A stretch of 64,000 nt of DNA. Source: Rhodeus uyekii (Eukaryota > Chordata > Actinopteri > Cypriniformes > Acheilognathidae). Below, one piece after another: positions 11,955 to 22,770 of the stretch. Each line of letters opens with the position of its first letter. Position 1 is the stretch's first letter. The position numbers and the translations under genes are program-made. Where the stretch lies: contig JAWRVZ010000111.1 of NCBI GenBank assembly GCA_037043235.1, positions 186,001 through 250,000 of the forward strand. The letters are read 5' to 3'. The notes beneath the pieces are model-generated. The model was not told where the DNA came from. It saw nothing but the letters and a program-made list of their open reading frames with translations, and did no database searches.

Positions 11955-12051
11955 TTCACATAGACACTCAGTTCTTGCTTTCCCTGGGAATCAAACCTCT
12001 GACTTTGTCGTTGCAAGTGCCACGCACTAATGTTTTAGCTACAGGAAAGCT
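11955..12051 (-). repeat. Truncated tRNA-derived SINE
   Basis: Only the tRNA-like head is present. On the minus strand, GCTTTCCTGTAGCTAAAAC is followed by a B-box-like segment complementary to GGGAATCAAACCTC. It matches the heads of the SINEs at 22621-22770 and 25010-25170 but lacks their GGCAGACGCTTTTAT tail. Confidence 0.65.
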
Positions 12052-12733
12052 GCTAAGCATAGCACCTGTTGTGGGGTTGCTCCGAGGGCTGTCACTGTAA
12101 TAAGATAAATTATGAGGAATGTCAAGGGAAATAATCATTTGTGACCAGTGCTATTTTAGTATTTAGTATTTATTTTAGTAATATTATTTATATGATGATA
12201 TAGTTCATATTAATACAATTGAAATAAAACTAAAATAGAAATTTCATACAGCTAAAATAAGATCTTTTATTTTTATATTTTCAGTTTCATTTAAAACATT
12301 TTTTATTTCAGTCATTATTTTATATCAGTAATTCATTTTAGTACGTAGACTTATTTCAGTTATTTGCTGATGCAACATTTCAAATTTATTGTTTAGTTTA
12401 AGTTTTTCTTTTTAGTATTTATTGATTTTATTTAATCTTTGTATAAATTAAATAAAAAAATTATGTATTTTCATTTCAGTTAATGATAACAACACCGCTT
12501 GTGAGCAGAATATTTTTTATTGTTGGTCATTTACAATCAAGCTGAAATGTAAACAAATTATGCAAAAACTGGGGAAATATGTAAGATTGTGTATTTAGGA
12601 TATATAAGAATTTAAATGTCAACTGTCACTTCCACTACAGAATGTTATCACTCACAACACGTTCACATTGGGAACGAAGAAAATGGGGCTTGTGAAAAAA
12701 ATAGCCATTAAGTGCCCATATTTGGTGAAACAC
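12052..12733. repeat. AT-rich low-complexity interspersed repeat
   Basis: From about 12130 to 12500 the sequence is T- and A-rich with recurrent TTTTAGT and TTTCAGTTA words and GATGCAACATTTCAAATT, a composition seen again at 52920-53080 and 59440-59700. It probably represents a widespread degenerate fish repeat. No coding potential. Confidence 0.5.
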
Positions 12734-12810
12734 CTGAACATAGGCAAAGGACATAAACAATAGGATTATAAAACATAATCCTATTGTTTATGTCCTTTGC
12801 CTATGTTCAG
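12734..12810. repeat. Perfect 36-bp inverted repeat (hairpin)
   Basis: Arms 12734-12769 and 12775-12810 are exact reverse complements over 36 bp, separated by 5 bases (AAAAC). The arm begins CTGAACATAGGCAAAGG. Transcribed RNA would form a mismatch-free stem. It is not obviously part of a larger element. Confidence 0.97.
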
Positions 12811-13583
12811 CAACAGAATTTTCAAGTCATCTCTCAACGCCATTACATCTGCTTATGGAAACATATATCCGTTTATTTGCTCTCTGACAAAATAGTTGTG
12901 ATCTCTTCAACACATAAAACTGCAGACATTTTTATATTGCATTCATACTAAAGGCCTCTTCAGGCATATACTATGCAAGACTTCTTTGTGTAGCAACAAT
13001 AAAATAAGTATCACATTTTACATATGCCCTTTTACAAAAGTGTCAGTAATAGAGAGTATTTCTGCTCAGCAATGTGGACTCCTCAGGCGGACTGATAAGC
13101 TCCTAGTCATTCAGGTGAAGAGAGGATAAACATGGCAATGAATTCCCGGAGAGAGGGGTAGGGATTGATTTCGCACTGAAACCTGCATTAGTGGAGCGTG
13201 AGAGGGTTTCAAGGGACTTCATCTCTCCTCACCACCATACTGTGTCTGCAGCTCGTCTCAGCGTGGGTGAAAGAGCCCATCTACACCTTGAGTTAGTGCT
13301 GTGACTGGCGTTCTAGTTGGTTGTGTTGTGTTGCTTGCAGTGTGGATGAGTGTAAGAGCCTGAGACAGAGTGTGAATGTGAGAGAGATGGCTTCCTCTCC
13401 TTAAACTATTTACACTGCAAAGTGATAGACATAATTATCCAAGTGTTAATGGGAGAACAGTGAATAAGAGACTAATTAAGGGTGTCACAGAGGAGAAAGA
13501 AGAGGCAAGCGCACACAAACACACACACATTGATGCTGAAGATGATGGATGATAGAAGAGGGAAGATACAATTGGGGAAGATG
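12811..13583. other. Non-coding stretch, nothing recognised
   Basis: No coding, RNA or repeat signature could be supported. Confidence 0.45.
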
Positions 13584-13926
13584 CAGTCATGACCAAAAGT
13601 TTTGAAAATGAAACTAATATTAATTTTCACTAAGTCTGCTTCCTCAGTTTTTATGATGCCAATTTGCATATACTCCAGTATATTATGAGTGATCAGATGA
13701 ATTGCAATTAATTGCAAAGTCTCTCTTTGCCATGAACAGAATCAGAAAAAAAGAGTTGCACTGGATTTCAGCCCTGCCACACAAAAAAGGACCACCTGAC
13801 ATCATGTCCTTGATTCTCTTATAAACAAAGGTGAGAGTGTTGACGAGGACAAGGCTCTGGCATTCTGAATGAGTGAGAATAACAGACTGGATGTGGATGG
13901 ATGAAACTATGGTGCTGGTTGAAATC

Positions 13927-15110
13927 ATTGTTCTTCCTCTGTTAACCATGGTTACCTGCAAGGAAGCACAGGGATTTACATTCAAGGATATTGCTGCTAA
14001 TAAGAAATCAACCATATATTGGATCATCAAGAACTTCAAGGAGAGAAGTTCAGTTGCTGTCAAGAAAGCTTCAGAGCACTTTAGGACCATCTCCTAAAGT
14101 TGATTCAGCTGTGGGATCGGGGCACCACCAATGCAGAGCTTCCCCAGGGATGACAGCAGGCAGGTGTGAGTGCATCTACATGGCAAAGACTTTGAGAGGA
14201 TAGCCTGTTGTCAAGGAGGGCAGCAAAGAAGCCCCTTCTCTCAAAAACATCAGGGACAGGACTGATATTCAGCAAAATGTATAGGGATTAGACCTCTGAG
14301 GACATCCTCCAAGAGCAACTTCTCTCAACTATCCAAGAACAGTTTGATGACAAACAGTGCATTTTTAGGCTTGATGGAGCTGAAAGATGATTCGGAAATT
14401 CATTGCCGCTTGTATATATTGTATGTATTTTTTTATTTGTATGTATATATATGTGTATATGTGTATGTATACATATATATATATATATTTCTTTTTTTCC
14501 TTACGCTTCAGTCTATCACCTATGTAACCAATTATTACTTAAAGCCTTTCTTTACTTTTCTGTAGTTTTCCATAGAGTAAGGATGAATATTGTCTGCACT
14601 TCTCACCAGATAGAGAATGTTATCAGAATGTTTGGGTAGTCTTTCTGTTGATATTTGGAACCTGAGTCTTGGAGAAGCTGTGTATCTGTGTGTGTTAATA
14701 GGGTCTGTATTGGTGAGGCGATTAACTAGCACCATAAGGAGACGGAATGACTTGTTCTTGACAAGCCACGTCACTAACCCGGCTGGCTTCTGCTGAAATT
14801 TCTTCTACTGACTGCACTTCTGACTCCTGGTCTTCATTTAACGTATCTGGTCCTCGGGTCTTAACTGTAATTCCCCTACAGAACACTTTAACATAAAATA
14901 ACTAAGTGGCTTGAGTAACAAACTATTGAAATTTGGGGTCTTTGGCCTGCTCCCCAGACCTTAATCCCATTGAGAGCTTGTGGTCAATCCTCAAGAGGTG
15001 TGGACAAACAAAAACTCACAAATTGACACACAAGCTGATTGACAGCATGCCAGTGTGAATTGCAGAGGTCTTGGAAAAAGAAGTGTCATCACTGCAAAAT
15101 ATTGATTCTT
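13927..15110 (+). pseudogene. Tc1-like transposase relic
   Basis: Recognisable pieces in order are: the helix-turn-helix region (FKDIAANKKSTIYWIIKNFK then RSSVAVKKASE, about 13980-14075), a decayed linker (14100-14230), a KKPLLS/NIRDR-like patch (14220-14260), an ILQEQLLSTIQEQFDDKQC-like patch (14300-14362), and, after a 500-bp interruption, the C-terminal PDLNPIESLWSIL segment with the catalytic glutamate (about 14955-14995). The catalytic aspartates are not identifiable. Many stops and frameshifts make it non-functional. Confidence 0.75.
14428..14493. repeat. Imperfect (TATG)/(TA) microsatellite
   Basis: Interleaved GTATG, GTGTATAT and TATATA units ending in a short pure TA run, inside the decayed Tc1 element. 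Confidence 0.85.
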
Positions 15111-15584
15111 TGCATAAAAGCCTTTGACACTTATGAAATGCTAGTAAATATTGACATTTGACATCTGACAAAATGATCTAAAATCACTGAAGCAGCAGAC
15201 TTTGTTGAAATTAATATTTTTGACATTCTCAAAACATTAGGCCACGGCTGTACTTTAAAACTCATACTCAGTACTCATAATTTAGTACAAGATAAGAAAA
15301 GAAAAATACCTTTTTGAAAAGATACACTACAAGCTAATAACAAAAAGTAGCAACAATGAGGCTATTTAAGAACTTTTTTAATAGCTGTGGCGATACGGCG
15401 TATTTTGTTTAGAGCAACAATAAGGACCTCCTTTAAAACAGACAAAACTTGAACAGATACATTCTAAATATAAGTAATGAAACTAGAAAACACCCTAATT
15501 ATACAAAACAATGAAGAACAAGAAAGAACTTAAGAAAAAGAAAGGCATACAATTTAGTGCAGAGACTATAAATGTTTGTATAAA

Positions 15585-15623
15585 ATATATGTATATGAAT
15601 AAACCCAGCCTTGGTGAGCGTAA
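15585..15623 (-). repeat. Cyprinid repeat, left part of split copy
   Basis: ATAAACCCAGCCTTGGTGAG lies here, and the matching continuation (AAGAAACTTAG through TTTTTGAACCATACGTG) resumes at 19592. The copy was split by the Harbinger-like element 15624-19591. Confidence 0.7.
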
Positions 15624-15679
15624 AGGCCCAGTCACACAGCCGATCGCGCACGAATCACTCACAAATCACGCATCGATTG

Positions 15680-16338
15680 GGTTTGTGCGTGCTTGTGCGT
15701 CGAGAAATTAACCAAAGTATTCCACGAACATTCGGCGCACGCCCGATGCATGAATCACTGACGGAGCGCGTCCAAACACGCACTCTTTGCGAACGTTCCA
15801 CCTACAAGCACTTTCAGAATCCACATTGTAAGTGGAATGAACGTGATACGTGCGCCACGGTGCGCGGTTCATGAGTGATATGAAGGTGGGGCGTCAGTGG
15901 AAGTGCGCGCTTTCGAACCAGTTCCAAAGCATAAGCACTGACAGCCGACGCGTGTCCTGTGCATGTCACGCATACTCAACGCATAAACTACGCACACCGA
16001 CTCATGAATAACGCACGGAAAATTTTTGAACCGTTCAAAACTCAAAATCACGCACAGGTTTGTGCATGCTTGTGCGTCGAGAAATTAACAAAAGTATTCC
16101 ACGAACATTCAACGCACGCCTGAATCACTGACGGAGCGCGTCCAAACACGCACACTTCGCGAACGTTCCACGTACAAGCACTTTCAGAATCCACATTGTC
16201 AGTGGAATGAACTTGATACGTGCGTGGTTCATGCGTGATATGAAGTTGGGGCGTCAGTGGACTGACGTGGACGTGCGCGCTTTCGAACCAGTTCCAACGC
16301 ATAAGCACTGACAGCCGACGCGTGTCCCGCATAAACTA
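15680..16338. repeat. Tandem duplication (about 378-bp unit) inside the Harbinger-like element
   Basis: Unit 1 runs from 15680 to 16057; unit 2 starts at 16058 with the same TTTGTGC, GCTTGTGCGTCGAGAAATTA series, and is interrupted at 16338 by the inner insertion, resuming at 19388. Unit 1 still has the uninterrupted junction GCATAAACTACGCAC (around 15985), so it serves as an internal empty-site control. Confidence 0.85.
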
Positions 16339-16420
16339 CCCAGCAAACACGTGAATGTGGGGCCCACATGGGTTTTACATGGGCTACAGGGGTACAGAGT
16401 GGGCATGGGCTCAAAATGGG

Positions 16421-16606
16421 CATCTTATCTGGGGCCCACTTGGGTTACCCAGCTAGGACCCACATGGGTCCACCCAGGTGGGCATCTTATCTGGGGCCCA
16501 CTTGGGTTACCCAGCTAGGACCCACATGGGTTCACCCAGGTGGGCATCTTATCTGGGGCCCACTTGGGTGACCCAGCTAGGACCCATATGGTGAACCCAG
16601 GTGGGC
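16421..16606. repeat. 62-bp minisatellite, three copies
   Basis: Units start at 16421, 16483 and 16545 with CATCTTATCTGGGGCCCACT. The second is nearly identical to the first, the third slightly diverged. It lies in the left subterminal region of the CCCAGC element. Confidence 0.95.
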
Positions 16607-16740
16607 TCCCCATGTGGTTCCCAGGTGGGTATTTAATGGGAAATTTGTGCATGGGCTAAAAATGGGCTACACATGGGACCCTTTTTGTTTTATCAAATAC
16701 AAACATAATTGCATAAGTGCAAATATAATTAATTCCAAAA

Positions 16741-18949
16741 CAACACTACCATCCCCCACCCGCTGTTGCGCGCCACTTTCGTCTATTTTCCGTTGGTGAT
16801 TTTGCTGTCAACTATACTTAAGGTAAGAACTACAACACTACATAAAAACTGAAAAGTAAAATGTATTAGAAATACCTAGTTTTCACAACATAGTGTTAAC
16901 CAAAGCATTAGTTTAACTATTGTCTCGTTAGAATGTTGACAATTACAGTTAGACATCTATCCTCAGAAATCGCGCCTCTTTTTGAAAAATGTTCGCCGTT
17001 TTTTTGTGGCTCCCCATAACAAAAACGATAGGAGTTACAATATTAGAGTAATATATTTTCTTATAATTTACAAACTGTTATTAAATTGTTTCGAGTTGAG
17101 GCTTATATTTGACTACTGTTTTACGATATACCTCAATGGCATTTATAGTGCGCACATCAAACGCCCAAAAAGAATTAACGTTATCGGTATTTTGAATGTT
17201 CAATCTGTCTGCTCCCGTTTATTTTTAAGCACAGAATTATACGTTACACAAAACACAGACCATAGCGCTTTTAGTCCAAAAATTGGGCACATTCATTGAG
17301 ATATAATGCACTTTCATGTGTTTAATAGGCATTTATTCACTGAACTATAATGCTGATTTTCCACTGAATTATGCGATCTCCGCGTTCTGCACATTCGGGA
17401 CTGGTACACATGAGAGAGAGAGCAGGCCCGTAGCAGCTAGCTCACAGTACATGTTTCATGTTTAAAATAAAATTTGTTATCTGAATGACTAATTTGCTGT
17501 TTAAAACCACTCAGTACTCATGAATGTGTTTATGTACAATTTTATCATGTATAAAAATCTTTAGGAATGTCTAATCTCTAAAATGTTTATTGTCCGTGTA
17601 TGAAACGAATCGAGGCTGCTTGAGAGCTGAGTGAGTGAGGACGCATCAGCAAGGCAGTAAAGGATGAAGTTGTGAAATTCTGACTGGCCACAGTTTAAAG
17701 TGCGCATATTGGGAAAAGCAGGTAATGTTTTTATTGAGTGTGGAATGGTGATAGTTATAATGATAATTATGTGTCAAATTACACACAAATAAGGTATGCT
17801 TTTTTTATGCCTATAACCTACAGGAAACTATGCCCATGCCACAGCAAAGCTTCTAAAGTCTGAAGTGATCTCTGACTTGTAGGCGGAATCAGATTCTGGA
17901 GGAAATATGGGAAAAGGGAAGCGAAAAAGAAGGTAAGACTAAATTTATATATTGATATATTTACACACTCTGTACTAGGCATGTAATAATATCGGGGCTC
18001 TACAGTGTGACCATTACATAATCCAGTGAGATTTTTGTCAGGTAGGTTTCTTGAAGCATTTTGGAGATTTATGTCAATATTTTATTTGATACCATTGTTT
18101 TGTGGAAAACAGTAAAATTGGAGACCAGCTACGCTGTTGCCTGACATGCACCTCTCCAAAAATCTTACAGCTTGTTCTACGCTCTGTTGGTTTGCTAGAA
18201 CCCCTCCCTCCCTCCCTATGTGTTTGTTTTGTGTGTGATTTTTGCACTTTACTATACTTTAATGTTACATCTTCTTCGGCTTTTGCCATGGTACTGCGGG
18301 TCACACATCAACATGCCCGTGGACACTGCAGACTAGCGGTCCGCATGTGTGCAGCATGTGACGTGGACAACGACGCAGAAGTATAAATTATAACCGATTC
18401 ACAGGCTACGGCTTATGTCTGACGCAGAAGTATAAATCAGCTTTTAGACATTTTGCTGTCACTTAGTTGTTTTTGGTCGCTGTGAATGTAATACTAGACG
18501 CTGTGTCTTATACTTATTTTTGACACTTATTTATGCAACTGACCCCAGGTCTTGGGTTATCCACTAATAAACTGATGACCTAAATCAGGTGTGTTTGATT
18601 AAAGAGACATGCAAAATGTGGTTTAGAACCACTGATTAACAGCGTGATGTGAGATACGAAAGGCTAATCAATCTGACATGTTTAAACTAAAAATATAAAA
18701 TTAATTGTATATGTATTATATAACATTTTAGATATTTTAATATAACGAGTGGTAAAATATATTAATTTGTTCTATCTTTTCAAAGGGCCACTGGGAGAGT
18801 GAGAACGGAGGACTGAGGAGCCACACTGTTGCTTTAGCTTGTTTTGTCTTGGGAACTCTTCAGTTCAAGAGGTTATTATAACAAATATGTTGCTGGAGCA
18901 TTACTGCACTTTGTGTTTTGTATTTGAGTTTTAAAAAGTTCTTAATAAA
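16741..18949 (+). other. Candidate spliced transcription unit inside the CCCAGC element
   Basis: Splice-like signals are ordered on the plus strand: a GC-rich segment ending in a strong donor AAG/GTAAGAAC (junction 16822/16823); an acceptor ATAACCTACAG at 17823; an exon-like block 17824-17932 ending AAGAAG/GTAAGACT; an acceptor CTATCTTTTCAAAG at 18785; and a terminal block carrying AATAAA at 18944-18949. The middle block contains ATGGGAAAAGGGAAGCG, a short basic start, but no long coding frame links the exons. It may be a degenerate transposase gene, a captured host transcript or coincidence. Confidence 0.3.
18944..18949 (+). promoter_or_regulatory. Poly(A) signal AATAAA
   Basis: A canonical hexamer about 160 bases after the acceptor at 18785, within the candidate transcription unit. 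Its function depends on whether that unit is real. Confidence 0.3.
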
Positions 18950-19591
18950 TGAAAGCGTGAGCTACTGGTCTTTCTTCATTGACTTTTCTGGACATTTTAC
19001 TGTACTTTATTGGGTTAAATGTAATATTTGTAGTTAGGGGTTTACTGTAAAATAAGGTAACCCAAACAAACAAGTATGTTAGCCCATATATATAGCTGTT
19101 GTGGCCCACACGAGACCTACATAAAACCTAGCCAGGTCCCATCATTAACCCATTAAACAGTCTCCTATAGGCCCCAAATGGGCCCTATATGGTGCCCATC
19201 AAAGGCCCATCATAAACCCATGTAAGCAGCCTCCTATGGGCCCCACATGGGATTGCCCAAGTGGGCCCCGGGCCACCATGGAAACTGAGGACAAAATTAG
19301 CTGGGTCCCAGTTGGGTAGCCCAGGTGGGCCCCAGAAATCAGCCCAGGTGCAACCCCTTTGGGCCCCACATGGATGTGTTGGCTGGGTACGCACGCCGAC
19401 TCATGAATAGCGGAACATTTTTGAACCGTTCAAAACTCAAAATCACGCACAAACCACCTTCGACGCACATCCACTTACAATCACTGACGGTCCTCGTTCG
19501 TTCCACCGACGAATTACGCATATGACGCAGAAACGAAAATCTGTGCGTAATTCGTGCGTTCTTCATGCGTTTTCGCTGTGTGACTGGGCCT

Positions 19592-19662
19592 TAAGAAACT
19601 TAGTTCAATAACATAAAAAAAAATCTTAACCCATAATTTTTGAACCATACGTGTATATTTTG
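19592..19662 (-). repeat. Cyprinid repeat, right part of split copy
   Basis: Continues the repeat interrupted at 15623 and ends near TTTTTGAACCATACGTG, a diverged form of the outer end seen at 55277 in the opposite orientation. Confidence 0.65.
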
Positions 19663-22620
19663 TAATGTTTAATTTAAAAAAATAAAAAAGTGCACATGAA
19701 ACTGACGAAGTGTGCGATTCTTAGTTTTTCATATTCAGAATTTTATCTTTATTTTGTAGCTGTTTTGGGGTCTATGTACGTAAAGGCGTTTGTTTTTTTT
19801 GTTTTTTTAACACTCCTGGCCGAGTGTTACGCTATTTCGTTTCCCCATAATGTTTCATTTGAAAATTATTTTATAATTATAATCTGTATTCATCATAGGT
19901 TTCAAATAACAAATATTATTTAATTCATAACCTGTCTTTTATGGAAGGAATTTAAAGTGCAGCCTTTCTTTTTTACTTCTAGTGATGGCAGACCATGTAG
20001 TCACGGGCCGAATCACCACATTTATAAAAACTGTCATGTTAACTTAGTCAGATTCTCCCTTTGTTCTTTTAAGTGGAGTAATTTGTTTACCTGTCTCTGT
20101 GGAATTTCCATACAGATATATATATACATATATCTCCTTGAGCACTGCCATGGGTTGCTGAGGGCAATGGAGATTGATTAATCCTCTAGATATCGTGTTC
20201 ATAAAATAAGAGCCATATATCCCAGTACATTCACGTCTCCCTTTGCAGAAATGCAAAATGGTTCCCAATCTCATATAAATGCCATTTTGAATCATACCAA
20301 GAGTGTTTCATAAAACTCCATAATCATAAACAAAATGCTTCTTCAGAAACATTACAAAGACAAGTTCAAGGTTTATTGTCTAACCATTAATAAAAACCCA
20401 AGTGAAGACGGTTTCCTGACCTTAAATAAAATAAACTGTCTCTCTGTGCTTTGCCCTTGTCGCTGACTTTACAGCGAGTCCCATTTGTCTTTTATAAAAA
20501 CAAATTGTTTCCAGCCATTTCCTTTGTTTAAATGTGTGATCAAGTCAGTGCTAGTGTTTTGGTGCTTTAACAACTATGTATTTAAATACCCCATGAAATT
20601 GTTTGCAGAATGCATTTTTCTTTCATGTGCTGTCGTATTTAGTGCTGATACAGGAGGTTATTTGTTTAACAGCCAGTAGTCATTAGTTTACGTCACAGCA
20701 GTCTGTGAGACACAGTGGCAATAACACATCATTGCGATGTATGCCATCAAAGTACTGTGAGAACAATTATTATTATCATTATATTGTTATTTTAGTAGTC
20801 ATACTGATATATACTTGTGCATCTCTACAAACAATCACAGCAAAAGTTTTTTTTTTTAATTTGTTCCTAATTTGTGCAGATCTTGGACCTAAATAACATA
20901 GGTGTAACATTCTTGCTTTTTTCTTTTTGTCCTAACCGGGGACAAATAACTTAAATTCAAATACCTGTTTAAGTCAAGAAATGCAATACGGGGAAAAACT
21001 CCACTGTTTTGAACTCCTGCCCCAAGCGAATGGCAAGGTGTCTACACGGTCTACACGGTGTCCGGTGATATTAGGAGATGCGCGGAGAGATGTTAGATAT
21101 TAGGAGATTTATTGGACTCAAATTTGGATAACTCCTGAGTATTCAACACTGGCAGTACACGAGCACATCGAAGTTAGCACACTTGGATTACAATCCGTAA
21201 AATTTGCTGCTAACCTTCCTAAGTTTAATGTCTCTCTTGGCATAATAAGAGTCTTGACTCCAGCAAAAGGGTTGGGTATTGAGAGACACTGAGTGTGTTA
21301 GGAGTGTTCAGCTATATGAAATGTGCAACGATTGCCTTCACATGGATTGGAGAGTCATTTCATAGCCTGACGGGACTGGATAAAATCTCCCAGATGTGCT
21401 GCTTATCACTCCTACGCTATGTGGGGAGAATATTGCCAGATAATCAACTTTGCCACTCTATAATTAGTTCTGGTTCACGAAAGGAAAGTGTCATCGTAGA
21501 TGCTTCTGTGTGTGTGTGTATGTGTTGGAGAGAACACTTAGAAAATACCTCATCTTAAAAAACAAAAACAGCTTGCAGGAGAGTGGGCTGGTTTCTTGCT
21601 TTTCAGTGCAAATGTGGTTATTAGACGTAATTTCCATTATTAAAATGATTCAAGCCATCCAAAGTGTAGGTGTTAGATATTTTTGCGGTGTGATAATATG
21701 CTGGTTAGGCAAAAATATCACAGTTTAACGGTAGCTGTATTACGATTACAAATCTAAAATGTGTATTTTAAAATGTCTGGGTAAAAAAAATCAATTTTTT
21801 TCAACTGAACAAAAGATGTTGCTTTTTAAGCAACGTATGGAATATTTGAAACCGCAGTAAACATGTCAGGAAAATAAATTATTTAATTCTTTTAATTCAT
21901 TAAGTCATTTAAGTTAGCCTAAATCCACAGCTCAACAATAACTATATTATAAAGAATTTAAATATTTTCTGAAAAAAAAAAGGTTTACTCCAGTGATTCA
22001 GGCATGTGACAAAAAAAGAAGGCTGATATAATGAAAATATGTTTACGAAAGAATTAATTGATTTATTAATCTTACAGAACAACAATAAAAATTACAAAAA
22101 TAACATGGATGGATGTCTTTATTTCTTGTTTTCAAATGTTAAATCATTGAGCTTTTTAATTTTTCCGGAAATCCATAGGGAGATCCAGGAAGACGTTTTT
22201 GTTTGACAACAGATTTACTCACTGCCATCAAAGAACATGTTGAAACAGCTGATATTTTTGTAGAAACGGTTATACTTTTTTTTTTTTTTTTCAGAATTGT
22301 TTGGTGAATCGAAAGTTCAAAAGAACAGTATTGATTTGAAATACATTTTTTTTGTAGCTATGTAAAACTGAATAAAACTATTAATTACCATCGAGAGAGA
22401 GAGAAAATAACTACCCCACAATTATGAATGAGAGAGTACATACTTCTCTAGTGTTCTCTCTCTTTTATAATGCTACAAAATTGCACAAATTTTACTAATG
22501 TTAGTCTCATGCTAACACATATAATGTTTAGTTTGGCTTGTTTTTACAAACTGAGGGATGAGTTACTTTCTGTGGTAGTCAACCTGCTACTGAGTCTGTC
22601 GAAAGAACTTCATCTCTCAT
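19663..22620. other. Non-coding stretch, nothing recognised
   Basis: About 3 kb of AT-rich sequence without recognisable coding, RNA or transposon signals. Short open frames (under 90 codons) show no motif. Confidence 0.5.
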
Positions 22621-22770
22621 TTTTATGCATTTGGCAGACGCTTTTATACAAAGCGACTTACATTGCATTCAAGGAACACAATGAATCAGTTCTTGCTTTC
22701 CCCGGGATCGAACCCATGACCTTGGCGTTGTAAGCACTAATGCTCTTCTGACTGAGGTACAGGAAAGCTT
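22621..22770 (-). repeat. tRNA-derived SINE
   Basis: On the minus strand it starts AAGCTTTCCTGTACCTCAGT, with an A-box-like TACCTCAGTCAGAAG and a B-box GGTTCGATCCC, typical of a tRNA-derived Pol III promoter. The tail contains, on the plus strand, GGCAGACGCTTTTATACAAA followed by GCGACTTACATTGCATTC, a motif widespread in teleost SINEs. Confidence 0.8.

Larger units (their letters stand above)
13584..15250 (+). mobile_element. Decayed Tc1-like element
   Basis: The left end CAGTCATGACCAAAAG and right end (AAAACATTAGGCCACGGCTG, inverted) are the diverged inverted repeats of a common fish Tc1 family. The right end is followed by TA; the left flank has TG where TA is expected. Transposase remnants run on the plus strand between them. 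The middle, about 14400-14900, is foreign or unalignable sequence including a TATG microsatellite, so the element was interrupted or internally replaced. Confidence 0.75.
16339..19387. mobile_element. 3.05-kb element with CCCAGC ends and TA duplication, superfamily unknown
   Basis: Ends CCCAGCAAACAC and GTGTTGGCTGGG are inverted repeats with further inverted similarity inwards (ATGTGGGGCCCA on the left against TGGGCCCCACAT on the right). TA flanks both sides (16337-16338 and 19388-19389), and removing the element restores the ACTACGCAC junction seen in the duplicate unit at about 15990. The outer 250 bp on both sides are full of GGGCCCA-type words; the left holds a 62-bp minisatellite. No transposase is recognised. 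The interior shows exon-like segments with splice signals. I cannot place it in a superfamily. Confidence 0.75.
15624..19591. mobile_element. Harbinger-like non-autonomous element, 3-bp TAA duplication
   Basis: Bounded by AGGCCCAGTCACACAGC and its exact inverse GCTGTGTGACTGGGCCT, flanked by TAA (15621-15623 and 19592-19594). A 3-bp TWA duplication is the PIF/Harbinger signature. The split host repeat supports TAA as the empty site, because other copies read GAGCATAAG across it. Both arms are rich in GCGT/ACGC words, well over a dozen in the left arm, plausible subterminal binding sites. No transposase is seen. Excluding the inner insertion the element is about 0.9 kb. Confidence 0.8.

Noticed and set aside
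12734..12810. Calling the hairpin a microRNA precursor
   Set aside because: A mismatch-free 36-bp stem with a 5-base loop is not typical of animal pre-miRNAs and there is no expression evidence.
16982..17299. 105-codon frame inside the CCCAGC element as a transposase
   Set aside because: Hydrophobic, AT-driven composition and no DDE or zinc motif.
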